This document shows positions 1-8,265 of a stretch of DNA of 51,573 bases, one piece after another. The DNA is from Gemmatimonadota bacterium (GTDB lineage: Bacteria; Gemmatimonadota; Gemmatimonadetes; Gemmatimonadales; Gemmatimonadaceae), in contig NSHR01000013.1 in assembly GCA_002737115.1 (NCBI GenBank), forward strand, positions 1 through 51,573, written 5' to 3'. The notes under the pieces are model-generated. The model saw only the letters and a program-made list of their open reading frames with translations. It was not told the DNA's origin and did no database searches. Position numbers and translations under genes: made by a program. Each line of letters opens with the position of its first letter. Position 1 is the stretch's first letter.

Positions 1-130
1 CCTGGTTCTACAACGTGCCGATGCGCGCGCCGCAGCTGTTCACGATCACCCTGGCCTCGGTTTTGAGGGATTCGCCTCACCCGGCATCCCGAGCGACGAC
101 TTCAACAGGCTCATGCCGCTGGTGCAATGA
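1..130 (+). CDS. 3' end of an unrecognised gene, apparently frameshifted
   Basis: Only the last ~43 codons lie in the window. Codon use indicates coding in one frame up to about base 57 (reading WFYNVPMRAPQLFTIT) and in the frame one base earlier from about base 58 on (reading GFEGFASPGIPSDDFNRLMP, then LVQ and TGA at 128-130). Third positions are nearly all G/C in each frame on its own side of the switch. A single missing base near 58-64 (the sequence there has GG followed by TTTT) would restore one continuous reading. I do not recognise the family. A sequencing error and a true frameshift cannot be told apart here. Confidence 0.5.
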   Translation, partial: LVLQRADARAAAVHDHPGLGFEGFASPGIPSDDFNRLMPLVQ

Positions 131-195
131 GGCGCCCGCGGCAAACTTTCCTTCCCGGTCCCTTCCCCTCCCCACCCACGCACTGCCCGCCAGCC

Positions 196-951
196 ATGAC
201 CCGTCGTCTGCTGTCTCTTGCCGCGCTCGTGATGTGCACGAGTGCCGTCTCGATCGCACAGTCCACGCCCTCCACGACGCCCGCGAATACGCCCGCGAAC
301 ACGCTCACGGCCGCCGAGAAGCAGGCCGGCTGGACGCTGCTGTTCGACGGCAGATCGCTGGCCGCGTGGCGCGGCTACCAGCAGGCTGACCTCCCGCCGG
401 AATGGATGGCGATCGACGGCACGATGACGAAGGTGAAAAACACCAACGACATCGTGACTCGCAAGCAGTACGGCGATTTTGAACTGGCGCTCGACTGGAA
501 GCTCCCGCTCGGCGGCAACTCGGGCATCTTCTACCGCGGCACCGAGAAGGAGAAGAAAGTCTACTGGAGCGCGCCGGAGTATCAGCTGGCGGAGGACTCG
601 CTTACGCCGGACAGCCGCGACGTGATGACGTCGGTGGCAGCAGTGTACGGCTTCTATCCCGCTAAGCGCGGCGTGGTGTATCGCGCCGGTGAGTGGAACT
701 CCACGCGCATCATCGCCAAGGGTGCACACGTCGAGCATTGGCTCAACGGTGTGCTCATTGCGCAGTACGAATTGTGGTCACCGGAGTGGCTGCTTAAACT
801 GCGTGGCGATCCGGCCGACCCCAGCAAGCCGCCGCTCAAGTTCGCTCCGTACGCCGATTGGGGCATGGCGAAGATCGGCTATATTGCCATTCAGGGCGAT
901 CACAACGGCGAGCTCTCGATGCGGAACATCAAGATCCGCGAGCTGAAGTAG
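196..951 (+). CDS. secreted DUF1080 (3-keto-disaccharide hydrolase-type) protein
   Basis: 251 residues. The start at 196 begins a signal peptide (MTRRLLSLAALVMC, then ending near SIAQ). An in-frame ATG further upstream would put a Pro/Arg-rich, non-secretory stretch in front of it. The mature part has the DUF1080 opening GWTLLFDGRSLAAWRGY (about residues 43-59), the GGNSGIFYRG segment and a closing IGYIAIQGDHNGELSMRNIK, all typical of this concanavalin-like beta-sandwich family. Some members cleave 3-keto-disaccharides; others are uncharacterised carbohydrate-binding proteins. Predicted location is the periplasm or cell surface. Followed 11 bases later by a MobA-like gene with no shared role evident. 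The family call is firm; the substrate is unknown. Confidence 0.85.
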   Translation: MTRRLLSLAALVMCTSAVSIAQSTPSTTPANTPANTLTAAEKQAGWTLLFDGRSLAAWRGYQQADLPPEWMAIDGTMTKVKNTNDIVTRKQYGDFELALDWKLPLGGNSGIFYRGTEKEKKVYWSAPEYQLAEDSLTPDSRDVMTSVAAVYGFYPAKRGVVYRAGEWNSTRIIAKGAHVEHWLNGVLIAQYELWSPEWLLKLRGDPADPSKPPLKFAPYADWGMAKIGYIAIQGDHNGELSMRNIKIRELK

Positions 952-962
952 AGATCGCCGGC

Positions 963-1541
963 ATGCCGCATGGTCGCACACCGCATGGGCACTCGCCGGC
1001 GCCGCTCTCTGGGCTGGTCCTCACGGGTGGCGAGAGTTCACGAATGGGACGCGACAAGGCTACCATCGTGTACGGTGTCGAGCCGCAATGGCGTGTCGCG
1101 GCCGAGCTGCTGCGGGCCTGCGGTGCGGATCCGTTCTGGTCGTGCACCGTACAGCAGGCGAACGATTGGGCGATCGGCGACCATGCGCTGCTCGACGTCG
1201 TGCCGGGACATGGGCCAGCCAGCGGATTGCATGCCGCATTCTCGCGTGGAACGGGGTGCGCGTGGCTCGTGATCGGCTGCGACTATCCTTCGCTCGAAGC
1301 GCAGGATCTCCAGCGTCTGGTTGATGCGCGAGACGCTGCGGTCGACGCCATCAGCTATCGGAATCCTGAGACGCGCGAGGTCGAGCCGATGATCGCGTTG
1401 TGGGAGCCCGCCGCGCAGCAGCGCTTCCTGCAGGGGTTCGAGCGCGGTGAGTACAGCGCACGCCATGTGCTGCGCAGCGGCGCGCTGCGTCTGCTCGAAC
1501 CGCGTTTGCCGCAGCTCCTGGACAATCGCAACGATCGCTAG
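963..1541 (+). CDS. mobA: MobA-like molybdenum cofactor guanylyltransferase / NTP transferase
   Basis: 192 residues. The N-terminus carries the nucleotidyltransferase signature LTGGESSRMGRDKA (about residues 20-33), followed by a conserved DVVPGHGPASGLHAAF segment and an acidic metal-binding patch in VIGCDYPSL. This matches the MobA family, which adds GMP to molybdopterin in the cytoplasm to make the bis-MGD cofactor. The length is normal for MobA. No other moco gene is in the window, so the exact substrate (GTP/molybdopterin versus another NTP transfer, for example MocA-like CTP use) is inferred. The ATG at 963 is the first good start after the DUF1080 stop. About ten residues precede the beta-strand, slightly long for the family. 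Confidence 0.75.
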   Translation: MPHGRTPHGHSPAPLSGLVLTGGESSRMGRDKATIVYGVEPQWRVAAELLRACGADPFWSCTVQQANDWAIGDHALLDVVPGHGPASGLHAAFSRGTGCAWLVIGCDYPSLEAQDLQRLVDARDAAVDAISYRNPETREVEPMIALWEPAAQQRFLQGFERGEYSARHVLRSGALRLLEPRLPQLLDNRNDR

Positions 1542-1612
1542 CGCGGGCGCGTGAGCTCGAAGGGCACCGCTTGACGCGCGAGTACCTGCGAGCGACGTTG
1601 GGCCCGTTCGCC

Positions 1613-1644
1613 GAGGCGGCGAGGCGGCGAGGCGGCGAGGCGCC
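1613..1644 (+). repeat. four 8-bp tandem repeats (GAGGCGGC)
   Basis: Units at 1613-1620, 1621-1628 and 1629-1636 are identical and the fourth (1637-1644) differs at one base. They lie in the leader of the peptidase gene, 27 bases before its GTG start. Copy-number change here would alter promoter-to-start spacing; whether it does is unknown. Confidence 0.8.
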
Positions 1645-1670
1645 ATTACACACTATTCCCGGAACCATTC

Positions 1671-2582
1671 GTGCCGAGTTTCACTGCGATCACCAAGGCG
1701 GCGCTGTACGCGCTGCTGCTGGCCGGCGCCGCATCGCCGATGGCGGCCCAGCGTCCCATCAAAGTGTTCATCTCCGTCGACATGGAGGGCATCGGCGGTG
1801 TCGTCACGTCGGAGCAGCTCAGCCCATCGGGCTTCGAGTACGCCAAGTTTCGCGAGTATATGACCGCCGAGGCGTTGGCTGCCATTGCTGGGGCACGGGA
1901 GGCCGGTGCCACGGAGTTCGTCGTCGCCGATGCGCATGGCAACATGCAGAATCTCTTGATCGACCGGTTCCCGGCTGGCATCACGATTGTGCGCGGGTCG
2001 CCGCGTCCGCTCATGATGATGGAAGGGATCGACTCGACGTTCAGCGCCGCCATGTTCATCGGGTACCACTCGGGTACGAGCAACACGCAGGGCGTACGAG
2101 CCCACACGATCTCTAGCGCCACGTTCTCGGCGGTCACACTCAACGGCCAGCCGATGTCGGAGTCGAGCATCAACGCCATCATCGCCGGCTCGTTCGGCGT
2201 CCCAGTTGTCATGGTGTCTGGGGACGAGCAGGCGGTGGGTGAAGTGCAGGCCTTCACGGGCAACGTGGAGGGCGCCGTGGTGAAGCGGTCGATCAGCTTT
2301 CATGCGGCGGCGGTGATGACGCCCGAGGGCTCACAGGCGCTCATTCGCGCGAAGGCGAAAGCGGCCGTGCTGCGACTCAGAGAGTTCAAGCCGACGCCGG
2401 CCACTGGGCCGTTCCGGCTCGACCTCTCCTACAAGAGCTACACACCAGCCGAGGTGATGTCGTACCTGCCGGGCGTGGATCGCGTGGATGCGCACACGAT
2501 ACGGTTTCGGACGGCATCCATTCGCGACGTGTCACGCTTCCTGGAGTTTGCCATCACCTACCGGGCGGACCTGACGCCGTAA
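1671..2582 (+). CDS. secreted M55 family D-aminopeptidase (DppA-like)
   Basis: 303 residues, read from a GTG. The first 27 residues form a signal peptide ending ASPMAAQ. The mature enzyme begins with the M55 hallmark VFISVDMEGIGGV (about 31-43), then VVADAHGN, MFIGYHSGTSN and SINAIIAGSFGVPVVMVSGD. These carry the Asp, Glu and His ligands of the dinuclear zinc site known from Bacillus DppA. DppA is a cytoplasmic self-compartmentalising D-aminopeptidase, so the signal peptide here points to a periplasmic or secreted form, perhaps acting on D-amino acid peptides from peptidoglycan. Only its export and family are supported. Converges on the DUF5916 gene across a hairpin. Confidence 0.9.
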   Translation: MPSFTAITKAALYALLLAGAASPMAAQRPIKVFISVDMEGIGGVVTSEQLSPSGFEYAKFREYMTAEALAAIAGAREAGATEFVVADAHGNMQNLLIDRFPAGITIVRGSPRPLMMMEGIDSTFSAAMFIGYHSGTSNTQGVRAHTISSATFSAVTLNGQPMSESSINAIIAGSFGVPVVMVSGDEQAVGEVQAFTGNVEGAVVKRSISFHAAAVMTPEGSQALIRAKAKAAVLRLREFKPTPATGPFRLDLSYKSYTPAEVMSYLPGVDRVDAHTIRFRTASIRDVSRFLEFAITYRADLTP

Positions 2583-2596
2583 GGCTGGAAGTCGCC

Positions 2597-2636
2597 GGCG
2601 TCTCGAGTATCGCGGCAATTCCGGGCTCGGGACGCC
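2597..2636. terminator. bidirectional hairpin between convergent genes
   Basis: Left arm 2597-2607 (GGCGTCTCGAG) pairs with 2626-2636 (CTCGGGACGCC) through 11 positions including one G-T wobble, with an 18-base loop. It sits between the ends of the M55 peptidase (+) and the DUF5916 gene (-). There is no clear T-tract, so intrinsic termination is only likely. Confidence 0.5.
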
Positions 2637-2656
2637 AGGCACACGCGTGGAAGGCG

Positions 2657-4969
2657 TCAGAACGCCAGCATCTGCGTGAACTTCACGATCAGTGCGCGCC
2701 CCCCCACCGGACTGTCCGGCGTGAGAATGCGCTGATCATTGTACACGATGAACAAGTCGCTCAACGGATGATGGATAATGTTGAAGCGCACGTTGGCGTT
2801 GAACTGCTTGGTGGTTTCGTCGTACTGCGACAATGCGTCGATGAACATGTTGGTCGTGAACGAGTAGTTCACCCGGGCCGTGATCACGTTATTGACAAAG
2901 GCGAGGTTCGGCTGCGTGAGCGTGGCGGCCGTGCGCTGCACACCAAGCGTGGCCCGTAGCTTGTAGTTGGCGCGGAGCGTCATGGCGCCATTGATGGTAC
3001 GCTGCGTGCCATTGTACAGGCCGCCGAACAGATAGCGGACCGTTGCCGACACCGGCCGACTCTGGTCGGTGACGCCATAGAGGGACCACTCGGTCCACGA
3101 GTAGCCGCCAGCCGCCAGCGGCGCGGCCATCTTGCGATTGGGTCGGAATGGCATATCGAGACGATTGAACGTCGGATTCACCGCCACCTCAAAGACCGCG
3201 CCGTTATTGAAGAACCAGGACTGCCCTGAGTGCAGTTTCTTGGCCACGATCCGGCCTTGCAGGTCCTCCTGATAATCCCATGTGATGTGCGGGTGCAATT
3301 CGCGGATCCCGTGTGCCCGCAGCCATGCCGACCGCGGACGAATGCCGGTATCCAGCAGGTACTTCCGCATGTCGGTGCGACGATAGAAGCCCAGATCGTT
3401 CTGGAACCCCGCCCCGAGCTGCATCACCCCACCCTTCACATGCAGGAAGTTGCCTTCCCGGTTGATGGTGCTGCGCCACGCGTAGTCCCCCTTGGTGATC
3501 CCGGGCGTTTCCGTCTTCACCACGTACGAGTTCCAATCCAGCGTGCCGAACAGGCGGATGTTGTTGTCGACGCCGTACACACGATTGGCGTAGTCCGCAC
3601 GACGCGTCTGCACGCCGGTATCGGCGCCGCCCAGATTGACACGCTGCATGGCGAACACGCCGATATCGCTGCCGGTGCGCCCGAGGTTCTGCCGGAAGCG
3701 AAACACACTCGAGTTGGCGCGTGGATTCAGATCGTCGCCACGCTCGGAGATGGAGAGCAATCCCAGGCGGGTGGATTCGGTGAGCTTGCCGGTTAGTCGC
3801 ACACCGCCATCGATCGGGATCTGCAGGCCAGATCGACTGAGCCCGATGCGCCGGGAGAAGAAGAGGAGATTGTCTTCGTCGGGCGTTGGCGTGGGGTTTA
3901 CCCGATTGTTGCGCGCGGCGTCACCCACATAAAACACGCCGGAGTTTTCGAGAAAGAAATCCCGCTTTTCCGGAAAGAACTGCGAGAACTGCGTGAGGTT
4001 CACCTGCTGCTCATCGGCCTCGGCCTGCCCGAAGTCCGGATTCAGCGTGACATCGAGGGTGAGCCCCGGCGTAAGCGCCGCCTTAAGGTCGACACCCACC
4101 GCCGCGTGCTTCACAAACGAGGGCTGCGGTCGCGCGGTGGTACCCAGGTCGCGGACGGTGTTCGCTACCACAAATGGCTTGACGCGTAGGTCGCGTCCCG
4201 ACTGGCCGGTCTGTAGCCCAGTCAGATCGCCCGCGAGCGAGATGCGATTGAGGTTGAAGGCGCGGGGCACCGGAGACCAGAAGTCCACTTCATTTTTGCG
4301 ACGCACGTGCCGCGAGAAATTGATGCCCCAGTCATGCCCACCCGCCTTGTCGAAGCGCAGCGCACGGAACGGAATGCGCATTTCGGCAATCCATCCCCCG
4401 TCGTAGCGGCGCGTGCGCACCTCCCACACGGCGTCCCAGCTTTGGTTGACCTCGCGCCCTTCCAGCGCCACCTGTCGGTCATGGCGCGCGCCCTCCACGT
4501 TGGTGCTAAACACATAGCCGTTGCGCCGATCACCGAACGTATCGAGTAGCACCTCAAAGTCGTCCTGATCCTCTTCCTTGAAGTCCTTCTTGATGTCCGT
4601 GACCAGCATCAACTCGGGGTGCGAGTCATGCATCTTCGCCGCGATATACAGATTGCCATCATCGAATGCCACCCAGACTTCGGTGGCCTCGGTCGCCGGT
4701 TGTCCGGTCAGTGGCTCGCTCTGAACAAAATCAGCGGCGGGCGTGGCCGTCGTCCACACCGGCTCATCGAGCACGCCGTCAAGTCGAATGGGTCCGCCCG
4801 TTTTCACGGCACGGACTTCACGGCGCTTCTCCGGTACGGACTTCTGGCCGCGCGAGGCAACGAGAGGCGATGACTGCGCGCGAACGTGGCCAGGGGACAA
4901 CACGAGCACGGTGCCAAGCACGGTGCCGAGCACGGTGTACGCGAGCCGTCGGGCGGTGAGAAGCTTCAC
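2657..4969 (-). CDS. outer-membrane DUF5916 protein with N-terminal CBM9-like domain
   Basis: About 770 residues. I place the start at the GTG at 4969 because a GGAG lies 10 bases upstream and the following VKLLTARRLAYTVLG begins a signal peptide; the open frame extends further but reads as Arg-rich noncoding. After the signal comes a carbohydrate-binding family 9-like domain (GGPIRLDGVLDEPVW, then WVAFDDGNLYIAAKMHD; roughly 50-260). A DUF5916 beta-barrel-like part follows with FFPEKRDFFLENSGVF, ending in the outer-membrane-style aromatic terminus (FTQMLAF). The role is unknown; such proteins are common next to secreted peptidases in this phylum. It lies 70 bases downstream of an S9 peptidase on the same strand, probably co-transcribed. 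Confidence 0.85.
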   Translation of the reverse strand: MKLLTARRLAYTVLGTVLGTVLVLSPGHVRAQSSPLVASRGQKSVPEKRREVRAVKTGGPIRLDGVLDEPVWTTATPAADFVQSEPLTGQPATEATEVWVAFDDGNLYIAAKMHDSHPELMLVTDIKKDFKEEDQDDFEVLLDTFGDRRNGYVFSTNVEGARHDRQVALEGREVNQSWDAVWEVRTRRYDGGWIAEMRIPFRALRFDKAGGHDWGINFSRHVRRKNEVDFWSPVPRAFNLNRISLAGDLTGLQTGQSGRDLRVKPFVVANTVRDLGTTARPQPSFVKHAAVGVDLKAALTPGLTLDVTLNPDFGQAEADEQQVNLTQFSQFFPEKRDFFLENSGVFYVGDAARNNRVNPTPTPDEDNLLFFSRRIGLSRSGLQIPIDGGVRLTGKLTESTRLGLLSISERGDDLNPRANSSVFRFRQNLGRTGSDIGVFAMQRVNLGGADTGVQTRRADYANRVYGVDNNIRLFGTLDWNSYVVKTETPGITKGDYAWRSTINREGNFLHVKGGVMQLGAGFQNDLGFYRRTDMRKYLLDTGIRPRSAWLRAHGIRELHPHITWDYQEDLQGRIVAKKLHSGQSWFFNNGAVFEVAVNPTFNRLDMPFRPNRKMAAPLAAGGYSWTEWSLYGVTDQSRPVSATVRYLFGGLYNGTQRTINGAMTLRANYKLRATLGVQRTAATLTQPNLAFVNNVITARVNYSFTTNMFIDALSQYDETTKQFNANVRFNIIHHPLSDLFIVYNDQRILTPDSPVGGRALIVKFTQMLAF
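4905..4940. repeat. three 12-bp tandem units inside a signal-peptide coding region
   Basis: Units start at 4905, 4917 and 4929 (AGCACGGTGCCA, with one base changed in unit 2 and three in unit 3). On the minus strand they encode the repeated Gly/Thr/Val/Leu quartets in the signal peptide of the DUF5916 protein. An in-frame unit gain or loss would lengthen or shorten the hydrophobic core. Confidence 0.75.
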
Positions 4970-5039
4970 TGGCGCAGAACTCCAAGGAACGAGACATCCC
5001 CATCGAAGGTCACGGCGCGCACGCTTGGCCAGGCCACCG

Positions 5040-7415
5040 CTACCGCCAAATCTCTTCCACCCGCACCGGCCCCTCCGCCGACGGGACATCCAGCCAGTCG
5101 GCCGAGTAGAGATCATCACCCGGGACCGTTCCCGGCACACGCGCACCCGACTGGGCCAACTGGTTCCAATCCGGTGGCACACGCCCTAGCAAATGTCGCA
5201 CGAAGTAATCGTTGCGTGCCCGGTTGCCGTAGGTCCCACCGCTGGTGTGGCCCGCGCCCGGCAGGAACAGAAAGTCGTATTGCTTGTTGGCCTTCACCAA
5301 CGCGTTGATGACTTGCATGGTGCTTTGGGGATCGACATTCGTGTCCATCTCGCCGACCACGAGCAACAGGTGGCCCTGCAGTGAAGACGCATGGTCCACG
5401 TTCGACGAGGCCGCGTACTCGGGGCCTACGGGATACCCCATCCATTGTTCGTTCCAGGAAATCTTGTCCATCCGATTGTCGTGACAGCCCGCTGCTGACA
5501 CGGCAACCTTGTAGAACTCCGGGTGGAAGAGCAGCGCCCCCGTCGAGTTTTGTCCACCCGCGGATGTCCCGTAAATCCCCACCCGCGAGATGTCGTACGA
5601 CACGTATTTGGCCGCGGCGGCCTGGTGCCACAGAATACGATCTGGAAAGCCGGCATCGGCAATATTCTTCCACGCCACGTTGTGAAACGCCTTCGAACGC
5701 TGCGCCGTCCCCATGCCGTCCATCTGCACCACGATGAATCCCAGTTCCGCCAACGCTTGCATACTCCCTTGGGCGCTAAACGCCTTCGGGACAAAGTGGT
5801 CGTGGGGTCCGGCGTAGATGTACTCGATCACAGGATACTTCTTGGCGGCGTCAAACTGGGTCGGGCGAACGATCAATCCCCAAATGTCAGTGGTCCCGTC
5901 GCGTCCCTTGGCCGCGAACACCTCGGGGCGACGCCACCCCGACTGCTCCGCCAGTGTCACGTCGGTTCGCTCCAACTCCACGAGCTTCGCCTGATCGCGC
6001 GCGCGACGGAGTTCCATGACCGGTGGCTGATCTACCCGTGACCATGTATCCACGTAGTACTCGCGACTGGGCGACCAACTCAGCGTGTGCGTGCCGTCTC
6101 CCTGTGTGAGCGCCACGAGGCCCGAGCCGTCAAAGTTGATGCGGTACGCGTGGATGAGATACGGGTCCTTCCCGGCGTACATGCCGCTAGCCCGAAAGTA
6201 GATCTGTCGCTTCGGCGCATCGACGGTATCAACACCGCGCACCACCCACGCGCCTTTGGTAACCTGGTTCTTCACCCGACCCGTGATCCCATCGTAGAGC
6301 CAGAGATGCTTCCACCCGTCACGCTCGGACATCCACAGCATGTCGGCGCCGTCGTTTACGTCCTGCCGCCACACGGTGGAGTAGTTGCTGACGAACGTGG
6401 CTTCACGCTCGTCGATCAGCACACGGGCGGCGCCGGTGGTGGCGTGCATCTCCAGTACTTGGTAGCGCTGGTGGCCGCGCTCATTGTACTCGAACGTGAA
6501 GGCGCGGCTGTCCGCGCGCCACTGCGGCCGTCGCAGGTCGTACGCATGCGGCAGCAGCGCGGGATCAAGACGAAACTGCTGCTTGCTCTCCACCGCGAAG
6601 AGCGCCGGCAGCTGGCGATCACGCGGATCGCCTGGCTTTTCGTAGAGTCGCGTGGTCAGCTTGGGTTGGACTTGATCCGTTGGCGACGATTCAATGTACG
6701 GAATCATGCGGCGATAGCCGGATCGTACGCGAAACGCCGCCAGTTTCTTGGAATCCGGCGACCATCGGATAGAGCTGAGTGTGTAGGCGTCGCCTTCCAT
6801 GCCATCGTAGCTCAGCATGATCAGCTCGGTGGCGCCAACGGTCCGTACGGCAATGTTGTAATTGACCACCAGGGCTTCCGACGTGCCGTTGGGGGCGCGC
6901 ACGGGAGCCGTGGCGCCATTCCCATCGCGTGGGCCCGCGGCCGGGGCCGCGGCGGGGGCGGCGGCAACAGCTCGTCCGGTGCGCGCACAGGCGTAGACCA
7001 CGAGATCGCAGCGGTACCCACTGGAGTCGCGATTGAATGTGAGGGACGCGACATCAACGGCCACGCGCACGTTCGCGGTGGAGGCCGTGAAGGGTAAGGA
7101 AGACCCCGTAAATGTTGCTCCCGTGACGGCGGACACCGCCACGGCGAGTCGCTCGTGGTCAAAGAGTGCGGTTTTTGCCAACGTGGCGGCATCGACAACG
7201 TGCCAACGACTGCCACCCGTGACCGATGTGCGGTACCAGAAGCGCGACGTCGCGCCAAGCCATTCGGGCGACGACGGCATGCCAACAAACAGCGGGTTCA
7301 GACGGGCCGAAATGGAATCGGCGCGTTGATAGTCGGCGAGTGTGCCTTGGCCGTGCACCGTGGCGAACGGCAGAACGCTGGCCAGCGTGGCGGCGCGGAG
7401 AAGACGCATTGGCAT
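5040..7415 (-). CDS. secreted S9 family peptidase (DPP IV-like)
   Basis: 791 residues from the ATG at 7415, with a signal peptide ending near ATVHGQ. It has an N-terminal DPP IV-type beta-propeller (IRWSPDSKKLAAFRVRSGYR, then RPQWRADSRAFTFEYNERGH) and a C-terminal alpha/beta-hydrolase. The nucleophile is Ser at about 618 in GIYGTSAGGQ, the acid is Asp in VVGEMDTNVDP and the base is His in LPGAGHTSGG. Most S9B enzymes read GxSYGG at the nucleophile; here the Tyr is Ala. An Ala/Pro-rich insert (AAAPAAAPAAGP) interrupts the propeller, around 6940-6970. It probably clips dipeptides from peptides in the periplasm. It lies about 95 bases after the SDR gene and 70 before the DUF5916 gene on the same strand. 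Confidence 0.88.
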   Translation of the reverse strand: MPMRLLRAATLASVLPFATVHGQGTLADYQRADSISARLNPLFVGMPSSPEWLGATSRFWYRTSVTGGSRWHVVDAATLAKTALFDHERLAVAVSAVTGATFTGSSLPFTASTANVRVAVDVASLTFNRDSSGYRCDLVVYACARTGRAVAAAPAAAPAAGPRDGNGATAPVRAPNGTSEALVVNYNIAVRTVGATELIMLSYDGMEGDAYTLSSIRWSPDSKKLAAFRVRSGYRRMIPYIESSPTDQVQPKLTTRLYEKPGDPRDRQLPALFAVESKQQFRLDPALLPHAYDLRRPQWRADSRAFTFEYNERGHQRYQVLEMHATTGAARVLIDEREATFVSNYSTVWRQDVNDGADMLWMSERDGWKHLWLYDGITGRVKNQVTKGAWVVRGVDTVDAPKRQIYFRASGMYAGKDPYLIHAYRINFDGSGLVALTQGDGTHTLSWSPSREYYVDTWSRVDQPPVMELRRARDQAKLVELERTDVTLAEQSGWRRPEVFAAKGRDGTTDIWGLIVRPTQFDAAKKYPVIEYIYAGPHDHFVPKAFSAQGSMQALAELGFIVVQMDGMGTAQRSKAFHNVAWKNIADAGFPDRILWHQAAAAKYVSYDISRVGIYGTSAGGQNSTGALLFHPEFYKVAVSAAGCHDNRMDKISWNEQWMGYPVGPEYAASSNVDHASSLQGHLLLVVGEMDTNVDPQSTMQVINALVKANKQYDFLFLPGAGHTSGGTYGNRARNDYFVRHLLGRVPPDWNQLAQSGARVPGTVPGDDLYSADWLDVPSAEGPVRVEEIWR

Positions 7416-7509
7416 GACGGGCTCTGGAGAGGGGCGGCGCAAGGAATCTGAGCGCGGTCAAGCATGCGGGGCGGCGCGGCGCAAGGCAAGTCGGCGCCGC
7501 TCCTCTCCC

Positions 7510-8265
7510 TCACCACGCCCGTTCCGCCCCCGTCCAGTCCAGGAAGCTTCCCGTCTTCTCACGCGGCAACCGTTCCATTTGACTGAGCAACCCCAACGCC
7601 GCTTCATCAATCGGCACGCGGAACGCCGGACCATCGGGCGTGGTGGCGAAGTGCCCGGGGTTGCCGAGCATCAGCACGATGCGCTCCGTGCTCAAGTCAT
7701 GCGCCAGCGCGCGCATGTGCATGTGCAGTGCCGCACTGCTCGCGCAGGTGGCGTAGTCTCCACCCTGCGTCTTGCCGGCGAGCGAGCCGAGCCAGCTGCT
7801 CACCACCAGTACCCGCGCCCCGTCACGCGTGGCAAGAAACGGCAACAGCGTGCGCACCAACAGCAGCGGCGCCACGGCGTGCCGCCGGTAGTGCTCCGTC
7901 AGTCCGGTGCCCGACAGCGTCGATAACAACTCGTCGCGCTCCGTATCGGCCAGCTTTTCGTGCTGTCCCGGCTCGGCCGGCGCGATGATCAGCTGATCGA
8001 GTGTGTCAGTGAGGCTCTCCAACACCGGCACCGCGTCGGCCACCAACGACGCATCGGCGGGGTCGAGCGCGATGAGCTCCAGCCCACTGTACTCGGCGCG
8101 CAGATCGGCCAGCACCGGCACGCGCGCCGGATTGCGGGCCGCCGCGTAGACCTTATCGCCGCGAATCAGACACTGCCGCACCAGCTCCACGCCGAGTGGC
8201 CGCGCCGCGCCGGTAATCAGGGTGCGCCGGGGCGACGCCATCGCGTGCCTGGCGGCCCCCGTCAC
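7510..8265 (-). CDS. atypical short-chain dehydrogenase/reductase lacking the catalytic Tyr and Lys
   Basis: 251 residues from a GTG at 8265 whose bases overlap the thrC stop (GTGA). An ATG at 8241 (MASPRRTLITGA) is an alternative. It has a Rossmann opening TLITGAARPLG in which the middle Gly of TGxxxGxG is Pro. The usual NNAG is replaced by IIAPAEPG. The active-site segment reads TCASSAAL where typical SDRs read YxASKAAL, so the aligned Tyr is Thr (about 173) and Lys is Ser (about 177). Ser 156/157 remains. The fold is therefore kept but classical SDR catalysis looks impossible. It could be a binding or regulatory protein. Coupling to thrC suggests coordinated synthesis; no function can be assigned. 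Confidence 0.75.
   Translation of the reverse strand: MTGAARHAMASPRRTLITGAARPLGVELVRQCLIRGDKVYAAARNPARVPVLADLRAEYSGLELIALDPADASLVADAVPVLESLTDTLDQLIIAPAEPGQHEKLADTERDELLSTLSGTGLTEHYRRHAVAPLLLVRTLLPFLATRDGARVLVVSSWLGSLAGKTQGGDYATCASSAALHMHMRALAHDLSTERIVLMLGNPGHFATTPDGPAFRVPIDEAALGLLSQMERLPREKTGSFLDWTGAERAW

Noticed and set aside
6087-7097. 336-codon open frame on the plus strand
   Set aside because: Antisense to the S9 peptidase propeller; no family resemblance.
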